The notes: a model not told the origin generated them from the letters alone. Positions 34,326 through 43,785 are shown, numbered from the stretch's first letter. The stretch: 64,000 bases of DNA from Desulfobacula sp. (GCA_023701135.1 JAMPXP010000001.1:310001-374000); one strand, 5' to 3'. Translations and numbers: made by a program.

Positions 34326-36590
34326 ATGCCTGATCGCCTTTTGGCTCGTTTTAACCTGCCATCCTTTTGTTTAGGATGTTTTCTCATCCTCCTGTTTTGT
34401 CTGATCCAATATGGTTTCAGCAGTCAAAAACCAGCCCTTCTGGGAACCATTGACAACCGTATCATGGATATGATGTTCAATATCAGAGGCCCCCAGCCGG
34501 TTTCAGAAGACATCATCATTGTTGATATTGATGAAAAAAGCCTGAAGGCCCTGGGTCAATGGCCTTGGCCCAGAAACATCCTTGCCGATTTAACCAACCG
34601 TATATACCTAAATCAGGCCCGGGCCATTGGATTTGATATCGTATTTGCAGAACAGGACAGAACCTCACCGGCCTATTATTTCAAACACCTGGATACTTCC
34701 GTCACCCGTAACCTTCCTATGGATATTCTTTCCGAAGTATTACAAAATGAACAGTTCGATTATGATGCTGTCTTCGGGAAGGCCCTTTCGATTGGCCCCA
34801 CTGTTCTGGGCTACGCTTTTCAGTTAAAAGATGACGGCCTGAAGACAACGGCTCAGACGCCCTTCCCCTCCGGAACCATTGGTCTTAAACCTGAGGGTCA
34901 AACATTTTCAAACACTTCTCTTATCCCTGCCTATCGTGCCATAGCAAATTATTCAACCGTTGCCATGGCTCAAAGTGAAGGGTTTATCAATATGGGAACC
35001 GATGAATCCGGGACTACCCGACAGGTTCCCTTATTCATGACCCTGGATGATATCCCTTATCCTTCCCTGGCCCTGGAAGTTTTCCGTATTGGTATGGGAA
35101 TTTCTCATGTGACCCTCCACGTGTCCGATAGGATCAAAACCCCCAAGGCATTGATTCTAGGGATACAGATGAACGATCGATTCATTCCCACGGACGGTTT
35201 TGGAGAAATTTTCCTCAATTACAGGGGACCGGCTTACAGTTACACCTATATTTCTGCCGTAGATGTGCTGAAACAAAGCTCTTTTCCGATTCTTAAAAAT
35301 AAATTCGTTCTGATCGGCACTTCCTCCACAGGCCTTTTTGATCTTAAGGCCACACCCTTTTCTACGGCAGTTCCCGGTATTGAAATCCAGGCCAATATTA
35401 TTGACAACCTTCTCCAATCCGATTCATTTGAATACGATATGTTTACCGAAATAGGATTAAATTACACCTTTATTGTTGTAGGAGGTTTTCTTTTATCGCT
35501 GATTCTATCGTTTCTAGGCCCGGTGGCCGGAGGAATAAGCGCCCTGGTTCTCTTTTCAGCCGGTATCACGTGGAATTATTATTATTTTTTCCTGAACTGC
35601 CGCCATGTGGGAATTACCTATCCCATCCTTACTTGGGTAATCCTATTATTGATCATCAGTATTTTTAATGCATTCAGGGAAGGCAAAACAAAGAAATTCA
35701 TTCAGAAGGCATTTTCCCACTATGTGGCTCCGGATGTCGTGTCTCAGCTCCTAAAAAACCCTAAAGGCCTTTCCCTTGCGGGCGAAGAAAAGGAATTAAC
35801 GGTTTTTTTCTGTGATATCAGAGGATTCACCAGCATATCCGAAAAAATGAATTCCCATGACCTTGGAAATTTCATGAACCATTATTTGTCCGCCATGAGT
35901 CGAATCATCATGGAAAACAAGGGGACTGTGGACAAATTTATCGGAGATGCCATCATGGCTTTCTGGGGTGCACCCCATGACGAACCCGGCCATGCCCTTA
36001 AAGCCGTTTCTACGGCACTCAAACTGGTCAACGAACTCAAGTCTCTCCAAGACGCCTATCAAAAGATGAATTTACCGGAAATTTCCGTCGGGATAGGAAT
36101 CAATACCGGAATCATGAGTGTCGGAAACTTCGGCAGCAAAGAAAGATTTGATTATACCGTCATGGGTGACAATGTGAATCTTGCATCACGGCTTGAAGGA
36201 GCAAACAGGAATTATGGAACTTCCATTCTGATCTCAAGGGCCACCAGAGATCAAATAAAGGATGCTGTTTTTTGCAGGTATATTGATAAAGTCCAGGTAA
36301 AAGGGCGTGAAGAACCGGTTGATCTGTATGAACCCTTGGTGGAAGGCCACCCTCCGGAAGAATTGTCTAAGGAGGTCAAACTGTTTGAAAATGGAATCAG
36401 TGCCTACCAGACCATGGATTTTGAAAAAGCCGACCATATCATGGCCCTGCTGAATAAAAACCGTCCTTGTCTGCTTTATCAATCCTATATGGACAGGATT
36501 TATGGATTCATGAAAGCTCCGCCCCCTGATTCGTGGAACGGCATTGAAAGGCGAGGTCAACTCATCGTTAACAGACTTTTCACCAAATAG
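34326..36590 (+). CDS. CHASE2-domain adenylate/guanylate cyclase
   Basis: About 754 residues from ATG 34326; a GTG at 34314 is the alternative start. An N-terminal membrane helix precedes a periplasmic CHASE2 domain (about 40-380: IDNRIMDMMFNIRGPQPVSEDIIIVDIDEKSLKALGQWPWPR, then FVLIGTSSTGLFDLKATPFS), then three more helices and a class III cyclase domain. The cyclase keeps FFCDIRGFTSISEK (metal Asp), GDAIMAFWGAPHDE (second metal Asp) and GDNVNLASRLEGANR. Signals in the periplasm probably control cyclic nucleotide production. A roughly 80-residue tail with a helical TPR-like feel follows. It ends 5 bases from the convergent PPi-PFK gene. Confidence 0.88.
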   Translation: MPDRLLARFNLPSFCLGCFLILLFCLIQYGFSSQKPALLGTIDNRIMDMMFNIRGPQPVSEDIIIVDIDEKSLKALGQWPWPRNILADLTNRIYLNQARAIGFDIVFAEQDRTSPAYYFKHLDTSVTRNLPMDILSEVLQNEQFDYDAVFGKALSIGPTVLGYAFQLKDDGLKTTAQTPFPSGTIGLKPEGQTFSNTSLIPAYRAIANYSTVAMAQSEGFINMGTDESGTTRQVPLFMTLDDIPYPSLALEVFRIGMGISHVTLHVSDRIKTPKALILGIQMNDRFIPTDGFGEIFLNYRGPAYSYTYISAVDVLKQSSFPILKNKFVLIGTSSTGLFDLKATPFSTAVPGIEIQANIIDNLLQSDSFEYDMFTEIGLNYTFIVVGGFLLSLILSFLGPVAGGISALVLFSAGITWNYYYFFLNCRHVGITYPILTWVILLLIISIFNAFREGKTKKFIQKAFSHYVAPDVVSQLLKNPKGLSLAGEEKELTVFFCDIRGFTSISEKMNSHDLGNFMNHYLSAMSRIIMENKGTVDKFIGDAIMAFWGAPHDEPGHALKAVSTALKLVNELKSLQDAYQKMNLPEISVGIGINTGIMSVGNFGSKERFDYTVMGDNVNLASRLEGANRNYGTSILISRATRDQIKDAVFCRYIDKVQVKGREEPVDLYEPLVEGHPPEELSKEVKLFENGISAYQTMDFEKADHIMALLNKNRPCLLYQSYMDRIYGFMKAPPPDSWNGIERRGQLIVNRLFTK

Positions 36591-36595
36591 CCGGG

Positions 36596-38680
36596 TTAAA
36601 TGGAATTGAGCATCAGGGTAATGGGTCTGTCCTCTTCTGAATTCCCTGTGAACCTCACCGGCCCCGGGCGTCTGTATTTGTCCGGGTTGGATCCGGCTGC
36701 CAGCCATTCCTCTCTTAAGGCTTTGAACACCTTGAAGGCATTGGAATTTGAATCCACAAGGGCCTTTTCTATGACCAGTTGCATCTTTCCGTTTCTTTCC
36801 TCAAGATGCATCAGTTTTGCAATGGGAATTCCGATGGGCTCCCATGTGTCGAATTTTTTTTCCAGGTTTTTAACGGCAGCCATCTGACCGGTAGCGCCAT
36901 TGGCAATGAGGTGAAACGCGATCATTCCAAGATTATAACTGTAATTGCAGTCAAAATGGGTAGGGTCCGAACCCCGGCCGTCGTATCCATAAAAATGGGT
37001 CTGGGTTTTGAACTTGGCTTCAGATTTTTTATATATTGTAAGAATAGGAGCCGGCAAAGGGTCTTCCGGTGAAATTAATTCACTGCCGACAAGGGCCTGT
37101 TTCAACGTTTTAAGGGAAATGATGGATTCTTTGATGAGCAGATAGGAATCCTCCGGGTTTTTAAATATGGCCTTGGCATATAGATCCGGCATCATATTTG
37201 CTTTTTCCATGAGGGAGTTGAAATAGGACCGCTCGATCCCGATTTTATATTTGCCCTGCTCCTTGAGCGTATTTAAATATTCCTTGACCATATCCATGAC
37301 GATTTTTTCTGTTTTAACCTGGGAAAACTGAAAATTGCCATGGGTATCCCTCTCCACCAGGAGCCCTTCCTGGAAAAATGAGGGCAGTTGGCTGAAGAGA
37401 TCGTCGTCCCTCAGATTCCAGATGGGGAACTGGCCTTTATCCGCCATCCCCCGGGCCAGCCGTCTCAAATATTCCAGTTTGTCCGTCAGGGTCGGAAAAG
37501 AGGAATGAAAATGATGATCATGGATATAATTGTAGTCTGCGATGATCTTATTGAGCTTGATGATAAAAACCTGAATTTCATTGATAAATTCAAGAATCCC
37601 TTCCGGAATGATGATGACCCCGTAATTTTTTCCACAGGCCGCCCGTCGGACAATGGTGTCACAGATGAGCCGGGATAAATGCCGAAGGGTCATGCCATAT
37701 GCATTATAATCGATGATTCCGGTTTCATTTGCTTTTTCAATTCTCTTTTGATCAATATAATCTGCAAGCTCCTCACCAATAAGGGACAGGTTGGCATGGG
37801 TCTGAAAGGCGCACTCCAGGGTCAAATGGCTTGCCACCCGGCCCATAACCTTGCAGATATGCCAGTATTTGATATTGGAATCGGCATCCGTGGTCAAATT
37901 GCTGATGTTCTGCGAAAAGGCCCTGGCCGCCGAATGAAACCCAAAAGATATGGCACAGAGTATCTCTCCGTCATTGGTTTTCACCTGGATATCCCCGTCA
38001 ATGGTTTTTGGAACTCCGATGACCTTAATCCCGCTGTCTTTGAAATGCTGGGCAAGAAAGGCGGCATTGGTGTTTGAATCGTCTCCGCCGATTACCACCA
38101 GGGCATCCAGTTTCAATTCCGTACAGGTTTTCAGGGCGGCCTCCATTTTCTGCGTGGAATCGATCTTGGTTCTTCCGGTCCTGATCATGGAGAACCCTCC
38201 CATGTTTCTGTAGGCGTCTACAAGACTGCTGGTGATTTCAACATATTTGGAATCCAGGAGCCCGTCCGGACCAAAAAGAAATCCATAGAGCCTGGAGTCG
38301 GGGTTTTGTTTTTTCATTTCATCAAACATCCCTGAAATGACATTATGCCCTCCGGGAGCAGGCCCGCCTGAAAAAACCACACCGATATTACGGCACCTGG
38401 AAAAGTCTGCCTTTTCACTCTCGGATTTATCCTCATCCGGAACAAGAAACTGAACTTCGTTTTTGCTGATATCCGGCAGTGCCCGTTCTGCTTCCATGTT
38501 TAAACCGAACCGGAATTCCGGAGCATCTTTCAGACGGGTATACCGGCTTGAAAAAATTTTTATCTTCTTTGGAGAAAATGCTCTTCTTTCAATGGTCTCT
38601 GTATTCACATCAGAGGTCACATGGATTGTTTTGGGATGGTTCAGCAAAGATTCAAGGGGGTTCAACTTCAAGGACGACAT
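36596..38680 (-). CDS. pyrophosphate-dependent phosphofructokinase (long type)
   Basis: 694 residues from ATG 38680, placed by AGGAG with a 6-base spacer; a TTG 18 bases upstream is not needed. The PFK fold shows FSGGPAPGGHN (104-113), GGDDSN (198-203) and PKTIDGD (224-230), then MGRVASHLTLE. GGDD in place of GGDG and a Lys-Thr-Ile-Asp motif are marks of PPi-using enzymes. About 90 extra residues lie before the fold. It phosphorylates fructose-6-phosphate reversibly, useful in an anaerobe. The usual Asn in PKTIDND is Gly here. No symbol is assigned because pfp groups differ. Confidence 0.85.
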   Translation of the reverse strand: MSSLKLNPLESLLNHPKTIHVTSDVNTETIERRAFSPKKIKIFSSRYTRLKDAPEFRFGLNMEAERALPDISKNEVQFLVPDEDKSESEKADFSRCRNIGVVFSGGPAPGGHNVISGMFDEMKKQNPDSRLYGFLFGPDGLLDSKYVEITSSLVDAYRNMGGFSMIRTGRTKIDSTQKMEAALKTCTELKLDALVVIGGDDSNTNAAFLAQHFKDSGIKVIGVPKTIDGDIQVKTNDGEILCAISFGFHSAARAFSQNISNLTTDADSNIKYWHICKVMGRVASHLTLECAFQTHANLSLIGEELADYIDQKRIEKANETGIIDYNAYGMTLRHLSRLICDTIVRRAACGKNYGVIIIPEGILEFINEIQVFIIKLNKIIADYNYIHDHHFHSSFPTLTDKLEYLRRLARGMADKGQFPIWNLRDDDLFSQLPSFFQEGLLVERDTHGNFQFSQVKTEKIVMDMVKEYLNTLKEQGKYKIGIERSYFNSLMEKANMMPDLYAKAIFKNPEDSYLLIKESIISLKTLKQALVGSELISPEDPLPAPILTIYKKSEAKFKTQTHFYGYDGRGSDPTHFDCNYSYNLGMIAFHLIANGATGQMAAVKNLEKKFDTWEPIGIPIAKLMHLEERNGKMQLVIEKALVDSNSNAFKVFKALREEWLAAGSNPDKYRRPGPVRFTGNSEEDRPITLMLNSI

Positions 38681-38702
38681 ATCAGCTCCTGTCTTCAATC
38701 GT

Positions 38703-40115
38703 TCAATTTACAATAACCTGGTTTCTTCCGTTTGCCTTGGCCTGGTAAACCGCAATATCCGCTCGTTCAAAAACCTCTTTAGGGTGTTTATCCCCTTCCC
38801 TTACCTGGGAAACACCGATACTGACGGTCACTTTGACTTTCTCTTTTTTATAGATAAATTCTAATTTTTCTATGGTCTGCCGGATTTTTTCAGCAACCTC
38901 TCTACCGCCGTTGAGATCGGTTTCCGGCATAACTACCACAAATTCTTCTCCGCCATACCTGGACAACATATCATTCTGTCTCAATAGCGGCAGGGTCCGC
39001 TTTATAATTTCCTGAAGGCATTTGTCACCAATGGCATGACCATATTGATCGTTGATGGATTTAAACCGATCCGCATCCATCAAAAGCAGTGAAAAACCAG
39101 TGCCATACCTAAAGAATCTTGCCATTTCATCTTCCATTTTTTTGTCATAGGCCCGCCGGTTAAAGGCACCGGTCAACTGGTCCAGGTTCAGCTTTTTTTC
39201 CAGCTCTTCCGAATAACGGGTGGCCTCATCCAGGTCCTGTTTCAATTTTGTGAAACCGGATTTGAAAACCTGCCTTTCCTTTTCTATGTAATCCCTTATG
39301 GCCTTATCCTTGGCCTGTTTTTTCTGAAGGGCATTTTCAATGACAGATAGTCTCTCTGCAACCTGAATTTTCAGCATATCCAGATTGGATGCCACGCCGG
39401 ATGTCTGTTTCAACCGCTTCAACTCAGATTCCAAAACAGATTCAAAATGGTCGCTGGTTTGAAACAGGGTGTCCGTATGCTGATAACCGACATCAATACT
39501 GGATTCTATGTCCAGAATTTTTCCGACCACTTCCTGAACAAAGGCATTGACCTTTGACCGTTCCTGGTTGGTATCGGAAATATAATTGAAAATCAGATCA
39601 AAAACAGTTTTGCGGATATCACTGATATCTGAAGGGTTTTCTGCTGTTTTAATTCCGGCTGCAATATGATCCAGTTTGCCGGTATATTTTTTATCCAGAT
39701 TGGAGCGAAGCGTGTTCACGACTTCATGGTAGCTCTGCTTGTAGTCATCAATAAAAGAAAAGGGGTCTTTTTTTTTAAAAACGGAAAATAGGGTTTTTTT
39801 CTGCTTTCCGCCGGGCGGAACAAATTCTTCTTTGAGAACAGCGGTTTTTAATTGGTCAAGGATATAGGCAATCCTTCCCTCGGATTCTCCTTTTTTCAGG
39901 GCCTGGCTTAGGTCCTTACAGGTATCGGAGAACACATCCCCTCCAATTGCGACCGAATCAATAATGATGGGAAAAGATTTCCGATACATCTGGTTCATCT
40001 TTTCAAACCGTTCTTCGACCGTGTCCAGTTCCTTTAACAGAGCATCCTTCTGGGATTGAAGCTTTTTTACCTGACCCTGAAGGTCGGCTATTTTTTCATC
40101 AAAAGGAGAATTCAT
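38703..40115 (-). CDS. diguanylate cyclase with N-terminal coiled-coil region
   Basis: 470 residues. Residues 1-300 are mostly helical with coiled-coil patches and no membrane segment; the GGDEF domain (about 305-470) has LDQLTGAFNRRAY, metal-binding MDADRFKSIND and active-site GGEEF (388-392). The inhibitory site RQND (379-382), five residues before GGEEF, matches RxxD, so product inhibition is likely. It makes cyclic di-GMP from two GTP in the cytoplasm. It precedes the PPi-PFK gene by 22 bases on the same strand. Confidence 0.9.
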   Translation of the reverse strand: MNSPFDEKIADLQGQVKKLQSQKDALLKELDTVEERFEKMNQMYRKSFPIIIDSVAIGGDVFSDTCKDLSQALKKGESEGRIAYILDQLKTAVLKEEFVPPGGKQKKTLFSVFKKKDPFSFIDDYKQSYHEVVNTLRSNLDKKYTGKLDHIAAGIKTAENPSDISDIRKTVFDLIFNYISDTNQERSKVNAFVQEVVGKILDIESSIDVGYQHTDTLFQTSDHFESVLESELKRLKQTSGVASNLDMLKIQVAERLSVIENALQKKQAKDKAIRDYIEKERQVFKSGFTKLKQDLDEATRYSEELEKKLNLDQLTGAFNRRAYDKKMEDEMARFFRYGTGFSLLLMDADRFKSINDQYGHAIGDKCLQEIIKRTLPLLRQNDMLSRYGGEEFVVVMPETDLNGGREVAEKIRQTIEKLEFIYKKEKVKVTVSIGVSQVREGDKHPKEVFERADIAVYQAKANGRNQVIVN

Positions 40116-40354
40116 AGGTGTCTTCCTTTTTTTTTAACATTCAAACAAGGGTTACGTCCTGAAATGATTTTTCTCCAATGACCAAAAAAGAAATATAAAA
40201 ATCAACCACCTCATTTTTATCCCATATCTGTCTCTCAATATCAATCTAGTTTTCCCGGATCCGGTTCAAACAGCCCTGGACAAGTTTTTTGCTTAATTTA
40301 ACACACCCGCAATATCTTCCATGGAAAGTTCAGGGCCCCGGCAAGAATCTTTTC

Positions 40355-40383
40355 TTGACAAAACCGATCTCATCAAGTAGAAA
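40355..40383 (+). promoter_or_regulatory. promoter of tRNA-Gly
   Basis: TTGACA (40355-40360), 17 bases, TAGAAA (40378-40383), with the tRNA beginning 18 bases downstream. The -35 is perfect and the spacing ideal. The rest of the 40116-40400 gap shows nothing else I can support. Confidence 0.75.
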
Positions 40384-40400
40384 AATAAAAATTTCACTGA

Positions 40401-40475
40401 GCGGGAATAACTCAGTGGTAGAGTGCGACCTTGCCAAGGTCGAAGTCGCGGGTTCAAATCCCGTTTCCCGCTCCA
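40401..40475 (+). tRNA. tRNA-Gly (anticodon GCC)
   Basis: 75 bases with encoded CCA. Acceptor GCGGGAA pairs with TTCCCGC; anticodon stem CGACC/GGTCG encloses TTGCCAA with GCC at 40433-40435; T stem CGGG/CCCG with GTTCAAATC is normal. It reads GGC and GGU. No terminator is obvious before the convergent gene that ends at 40486. Confidence 0.97.
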
Positions 40476-40485
40476 TCTTTATCCT

Positions 40486-41442
40486 CTAAAAATCAAGCAT
40501 CTGTCCGATATTTGCTTGCAGGGCCAGATTATATGCGGCTGAGGACACACTTAAATCGAACAGACCCATGCCTACGGATTTAAAGAATATCGTGCTGTTT
40601 TCAGCATAGGTGTTTTTTTCAAAGAGACTTGAAAATTCTTTGATTTTTTCTCTTATTGCCGGCTGCTTTTTTATCGGGCCGGCAATATCACCGGATTCCT
40701 CCATGGCAAATAAGGTATCCACAAAAACCGCGTCGGCAGCCTCAATGACGGTATCAGGAAATTCCTGCATATCCGGCCGGTATGAACCGATCGAAATAAA
40801 GATTTTTCCTCTGATAGCTTCAGGTTCTGTATTAAATAGAGGGGTTTGACTGGTTGTGGCGGCGATAATCAATCCGGATTTTTCAACCAGTTCTGCTGCG
40901 GTCTTTGTCACCACATAATCTACCCCGAAAAATTCCTGCTTCAGTTTTTCTTTTGTTTGTCCTGCCATTTCCAGGTTCACATCATAAAGATAAAGTGTCT
41001 CTATGTTTCGGTTAAACATGAGGTAACGAGCCTGGCTGAACCCCTGAACCCCTGCCCCCAGAACCCCGGCTGTCTTGATTTTCTCAGGCGTCAGGAATTT
41101 TACAGCCAGGCCGCCCACAGCACCTGTTCTCTGGGCTGTGAGAGCTGCCCCATCCATGATGGCCAGCGGTTTCCCGGAGATATTATCGGACAGCACCATC
41201 ACTCCGTTTACAGCCGGTTGGCCATGTTTCACCGCCTCGGGAAAAACTGAAACCAGCTTGGTTGAAAAATATTGCCCGGAAAAGCAGGGCATCAATAAAA
41301 GTGAATTTGAGCCATCCGACACATGCACTCTGTCTGGCATATGATAGTCCTTGCTTAACATAATCCTGTAAGCTTTTTCGATGGATGCCTGAATCATATT
41401 CTGATCCAATTTTTGTATTTCAGATTTGTTTAAAAATAACAT
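40486..41442 (-). CDS. ornithine cyclodeaminase/mu-crystallin family protein
   Basis: 318 residues from ATG 41442, preceded by GGGGAAG; the reading frame is open further upstream but without family similarity. VSVFPEAVKHGQPAVNGVMVL, MDGAALTAQRTGAVGGLA and the Rossmann motif GVLGAGVQGFSQARYL define the family, which includes ornithine cyclodeaminase, alanine dehydrogenase and ketimine reductases. The exact substrate cannot be chosen. It diverges from the Nudix gene across 148 bases. Confidence 0.85.
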   Translation of the reverse strand: MLFLNKSEIQKLDQNMIQASIEKAYRIMLSKDYHMPDRVHVSDGSNSLLLMPCFSGQYFSTKLVSVFPEAVKHGQPAVNGVMVLSDNISGKPLAIMDGAALTAQRTGAVGGLAVKFLTPEKIKTAGVLGAGVQGFSQARYLMFNRNIETLYLYDVNLEMAGQTKEKLKQEFFGVDYVVTKTAAELVEKSGLIIAATTSQTPLFNTEPEAIRGKIFISIGSYRPDMQEFPDTVIEAADAVFVDTLFAMEESGDIAGPIKKQPAIREKIKEFSSLFEKNTYAENSTIFFKSVGMGLFDLSVSSAAYNLALQANIGQMLDF

Positions 41443-41590
41443 AAGCTTCCCCTGGTTTGAGTGGTTTTCCCATATCCCATACCACAAAAGGAAAAGAATC
41501 TCAAAAAACTTAAAAAAGTCCTGGTTCATTTTTTTAATCGGACGTGATAATAAGACGGCGATTCTCTCATTCACGAAACAAGGAGAAACC

Positions 41591-42193
41591 ATGATGGCGA
41601 TGGAAACCGTATTATGCATTAAAAGAAAATTGCTGCCCGACTCCTGGGTGCAACCGAAAAGTGTTGTCCCTCTGAGTCTGGATGTTTTTATTGAAACCTG
41701 CTCCGTATCCGGATTTGAATTTTTAAATCGGAAAGTGGCTGAAAATGATCCTGAATACAAACAAATTATTCCCTATATTGTTCTTCAAACCAGGGATATG
41801 AAAAAAACAGCCCTGTATAACCGGCAGGGAAGTGAGAAGCGGCTTCATGACCTATGGTCTGTCGGAATCGGCGGCCATATCAATCCCATCGACAGTGAGG
41901 AGGAAGACGCTCCTTTTCGAAAAATTCTCATGGCCGGTATGGAAAGGGAATTAAATGAAGAACTTGATAAACGGTCTTCAGATGATTTACCTGATTTTAT
42001 GGGCGTCATCAGCGAAGACATCACAGACGTGGGGAAAGTACATCTTGGGGCTGTTTTCAGAATCCGGACGGCACACCCGGAAAAATATCAGGCGGGTTCC
42101 GAGCTGTTTCAGTTTGCCTGGTCTGAAACAGGATCCCTTTACAAATTCAATATGGAATTATGGTCGTCTCTGGCCCTTGAGCTTTTATCCTAG
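41591..42193 (+). CDS. Nudix-family predicted phosphoesterase
   Basis: 200 residues from ATG 41591 (AGGAG with 5-base spacer). The Nudix box spans GGHINPIDSEEEDAPFRKIL to MERELNEELD, ending in the RELNEEL core. The start METVLCIKRKLLPDSW and the layout match the MutT-related COG4112 type. The substrate is unknown. The frame is open upstream of this start, but the chosen site has the only good RBS. Its end overlaps the convergent TrpR-like gene by four bases. Confidence 0.75.
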   Translation: MMAMETVLCIKRKLLPDSWVQPKSVVPLSLDVFIETCSVSGFEFLNRKVAENDPEYKQIIPYIVLQTRDMKKTALYNRQGSEKRLHDLWSVGIGGHINPIDSEEEDAPFRKILMAGMERELNEELDKRSSDDLPDFMGVISEDITDVGKVHLGAVFRIRTAHPEKYQAGSELFQFAWSETGSLYKFNMELWSSLALELLS

Positions 42194-42459
42194 GGCCGGG
42201 TTTTTAATAATTTCAGAACGGTTGAATCTTTTTTTTTCAAGATTTTTGATCCCCGCGTAATTTTACACAAGCTGATGCCGTATTTGTCTGCAATTTTTCT
42301 CTGGGCCATGCCTTGATGAAGATCTTTAAGAAGTTTCCATCTCAAAGAGAGGTCATCGAGTTCTGCAGGGGTAAATATGTCTTCAAAAAAACAAGTTAAA
42401 TCATCAATATTATCAATTTTTAAAATGATATCCAATAATTCCGGATCAATGGGTGCCAT
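42190..42459 (-). CDS. TrpR-like (YerC/YecD family) DNA-binding protein
   Basis: 89 residues, all helical. FFEDIFTPAELDDLSLRWKLLKDLHQGMAQRKIADKYGISLCKITRGSKILKK has the Trp repressor fold layout, with the helix-turn-helix in AQRKIADKYGISLCKITRGS. The family includes TrpR and the YerC group with unknown ligand. No trp operator or trp gene is near. It sits 33 bases after the AMMECR1 gene. Confidence 0.8.
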   Translation of the reverse strand: MAPIDPELLDIILKIDNIDDLTCFFEDIFTPAELDDLSLRWKLLKDLHQGMAQRKIADKYGISLCKITRGSKILKKKDSTVLKLLKTRP

Positions 42460-42492
42460 GTCCTGCCCTTTCCTTTTATATGGAAAAACGAT

Positions 42493-43071
42493 TTAATCTT
42501 CTTCAAAGAATTGAACCTGATATGTTGAAACAATGAGGTCTCCCATTTTCCATTCATCAGGTGGGAGACCTGCCTTCATGCACAACTGCCGTAAAAAGCT
42601 TTCAGGATTTTCCAACTGTTTCCAGACCTGGGGTAAAAAAGTCGCACTGTGGTTGTTCTTTTTGATGATCACACCATCAATATCAGGCCTGATTTTGCTG
42701 ATCAGGTCTTTTGCCTCTTTGTATTCAAGCTGTTCCGGACTGGATAGGACACTGACTTCAATTTTTATATCATCAAGTTCTTCAAGAGATAAGGGCCTGA
42801 ATCGAGTATCATGGAAAGCGGCGTGTTTTGCATTATCAATGGTCCCTTCATATAAGGATTTCAAAGGTTCGATAATTCCGATGCATCCGCGAAGCTCCCC
42901 TCTTTGGTGTAAACTCACAAAAACGCCGCGGTTTTGATTCAAAAAATCCCGGGATAACTCCGGAATCGTTGACAAAAGCTCATTTCCGTTGTTACCAAAT
43001 TCCTGAAGGATGCTTTTTCTGGCCAATTTTAACAAAAACCTGCCTTCATCTTCAGATATTTTTTTTACCAT
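42493..43071 (-). CDS. amrA: AMMECR1-domain protein (AmmeMemoRadiSam system protein A)
   Basis: 192 residues. GVFVSLHQRGELRGCIGIIEP is the signature LRGCIG core; FRPLSLEELDDIKIEVSVLSSPE and FLPQVWKQL are further AMMECR1 blocks. The protein is usually encoded beside a Memo protein and a radical SAM protein. Neither is adjacent here. The function is unknown; a link to tRNA or protein modification has been suggested. It is probably the first gene of a two-gene unit with the TrpR-like gene. Confidence 0.85.
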   Translation of the reverse strand: MVKKISEDEGRFLLKLARKSILQEFGNNGNELLSTIPELSRDFLNQNRGVFVSLHQRGELRGCIGIIEPLKSLYEGTIDNAKHAAFHDTRFRPLSLEELDDIKIEVSVLSSPEQLEYKEAKDLISKIRPDIDGVIIKKNNHSATFLPQVWKQLENPESFLRQLCMKAGLPPDEWKMGDLIVSTYQVQFFEED

Positions 43072-43417
43072 CTCTCCGCCTCCATCAAAAACAAAATTTT
43101 ATATTATCATACCATTGGTGGAAAAAATAAAACAGATACCATTTTTCGAATATCTGCATCGCCCTTTGCCGGAAGCATATGGTTCATATTCAGAATGAAA
43201 TTTAAAGGGATTCCATAAAATCAAACGGAATTTGGAGATTTTTTGATTGTCAAATTCAGGGGTCCCTATAAAAATAACGTTCTCCGGTGACAGTAGAATC
43301 CTAAAGTCAAAAAACATGAGAGAAACCAGGATTGACTCAGATATAATTGACGACTATTGTATTGATGAGCCCATATACCCCGAATTTAAACTTTCCAGCA
43401 AAGAATGAGAGTATGAT
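43072..43417. other. intergenic region, possible tiny ORF
   Basis: 346 AT-rich bases between divergent genes. A 30-codon frame (43316-43408, plus strand) ends 9 bases before the next gene and could be coupled to it, but it has no Shine-Dalgarno. I see no terminator, riboswitch or RNA here that I could defend. Confidence 0.3.
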
Positions 43418-43720
43418 ATGGCAACAGTGGTGGACAAAAAACTGATATATAAACTCATTGAAAATGGGGTTGAACCGTGCTTGATCCCGGGATTTATCAG
43501 AAGCTTGGTCAATGCATATCTTATCGACCCGGAAATGTCACATGGTCAGGCAAACGAAAGGCTTAAATATCTGGGCTGGGATGATATTGAAATTGACTAT
43601 CATACGCTTCAACTGGCCATCAATTCCCTTGAAAACAAGGGGTTAAATCAACTGCAATATAAATCCGCACCCTGGTATTTAAGCGGCTTTAAAATCAGAC
43701 CGTCGACCCCTGCCTATTAA
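43418..43720 (+). CDS. hypothetical protein
   Basis: 100 residues, small, soluble, no signal peptide or membrane segment; residues 1-80 look mainly helical (LIYKLIENGVEPCLIPGFIRSLVNAYL, then NERLKYLGWDDIEIDYHTLQLAI). GAGAG upstream gives a plausible RBS. The amino acid pattern resembles a conserved regulatory or adaptor domain, but I do not recognise it. It is monocistronic, flanked by the AMMECR1 gene (divergent) and cmoB (convergent). Confidence 0.7.
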   Translation: MATVVDKKLIYKLIENGVEPCLIPGFIRSLVNAYLIDPEMSHGQANERLKYLGWDDIEIDYHTLQLAINSLENKGLNQLQYKSAPWYLSGFKIRPSTPAY

Positions 43721-43785
43721 TCAAAGGCAATCCATCACATGCATTCCATATGTGTCACCTTACCCTGAAACCAAAGAGATCAGGT

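Noticed and set aside
41443-41760. Upstream extension of the ornithine cyclodeaminase-like frame by 106 codons
   Set aside because: It crosses the divergent Nudix gene start and has no similarity to the family; a good RBS stands before 41442.
43099-43317. 72-codon minus-strand frame in the 43.1-43.4 kb gap
   Set aside because: No RBS, no recognisable motif, and its residues look like translated AT-rich intergenic DNA.
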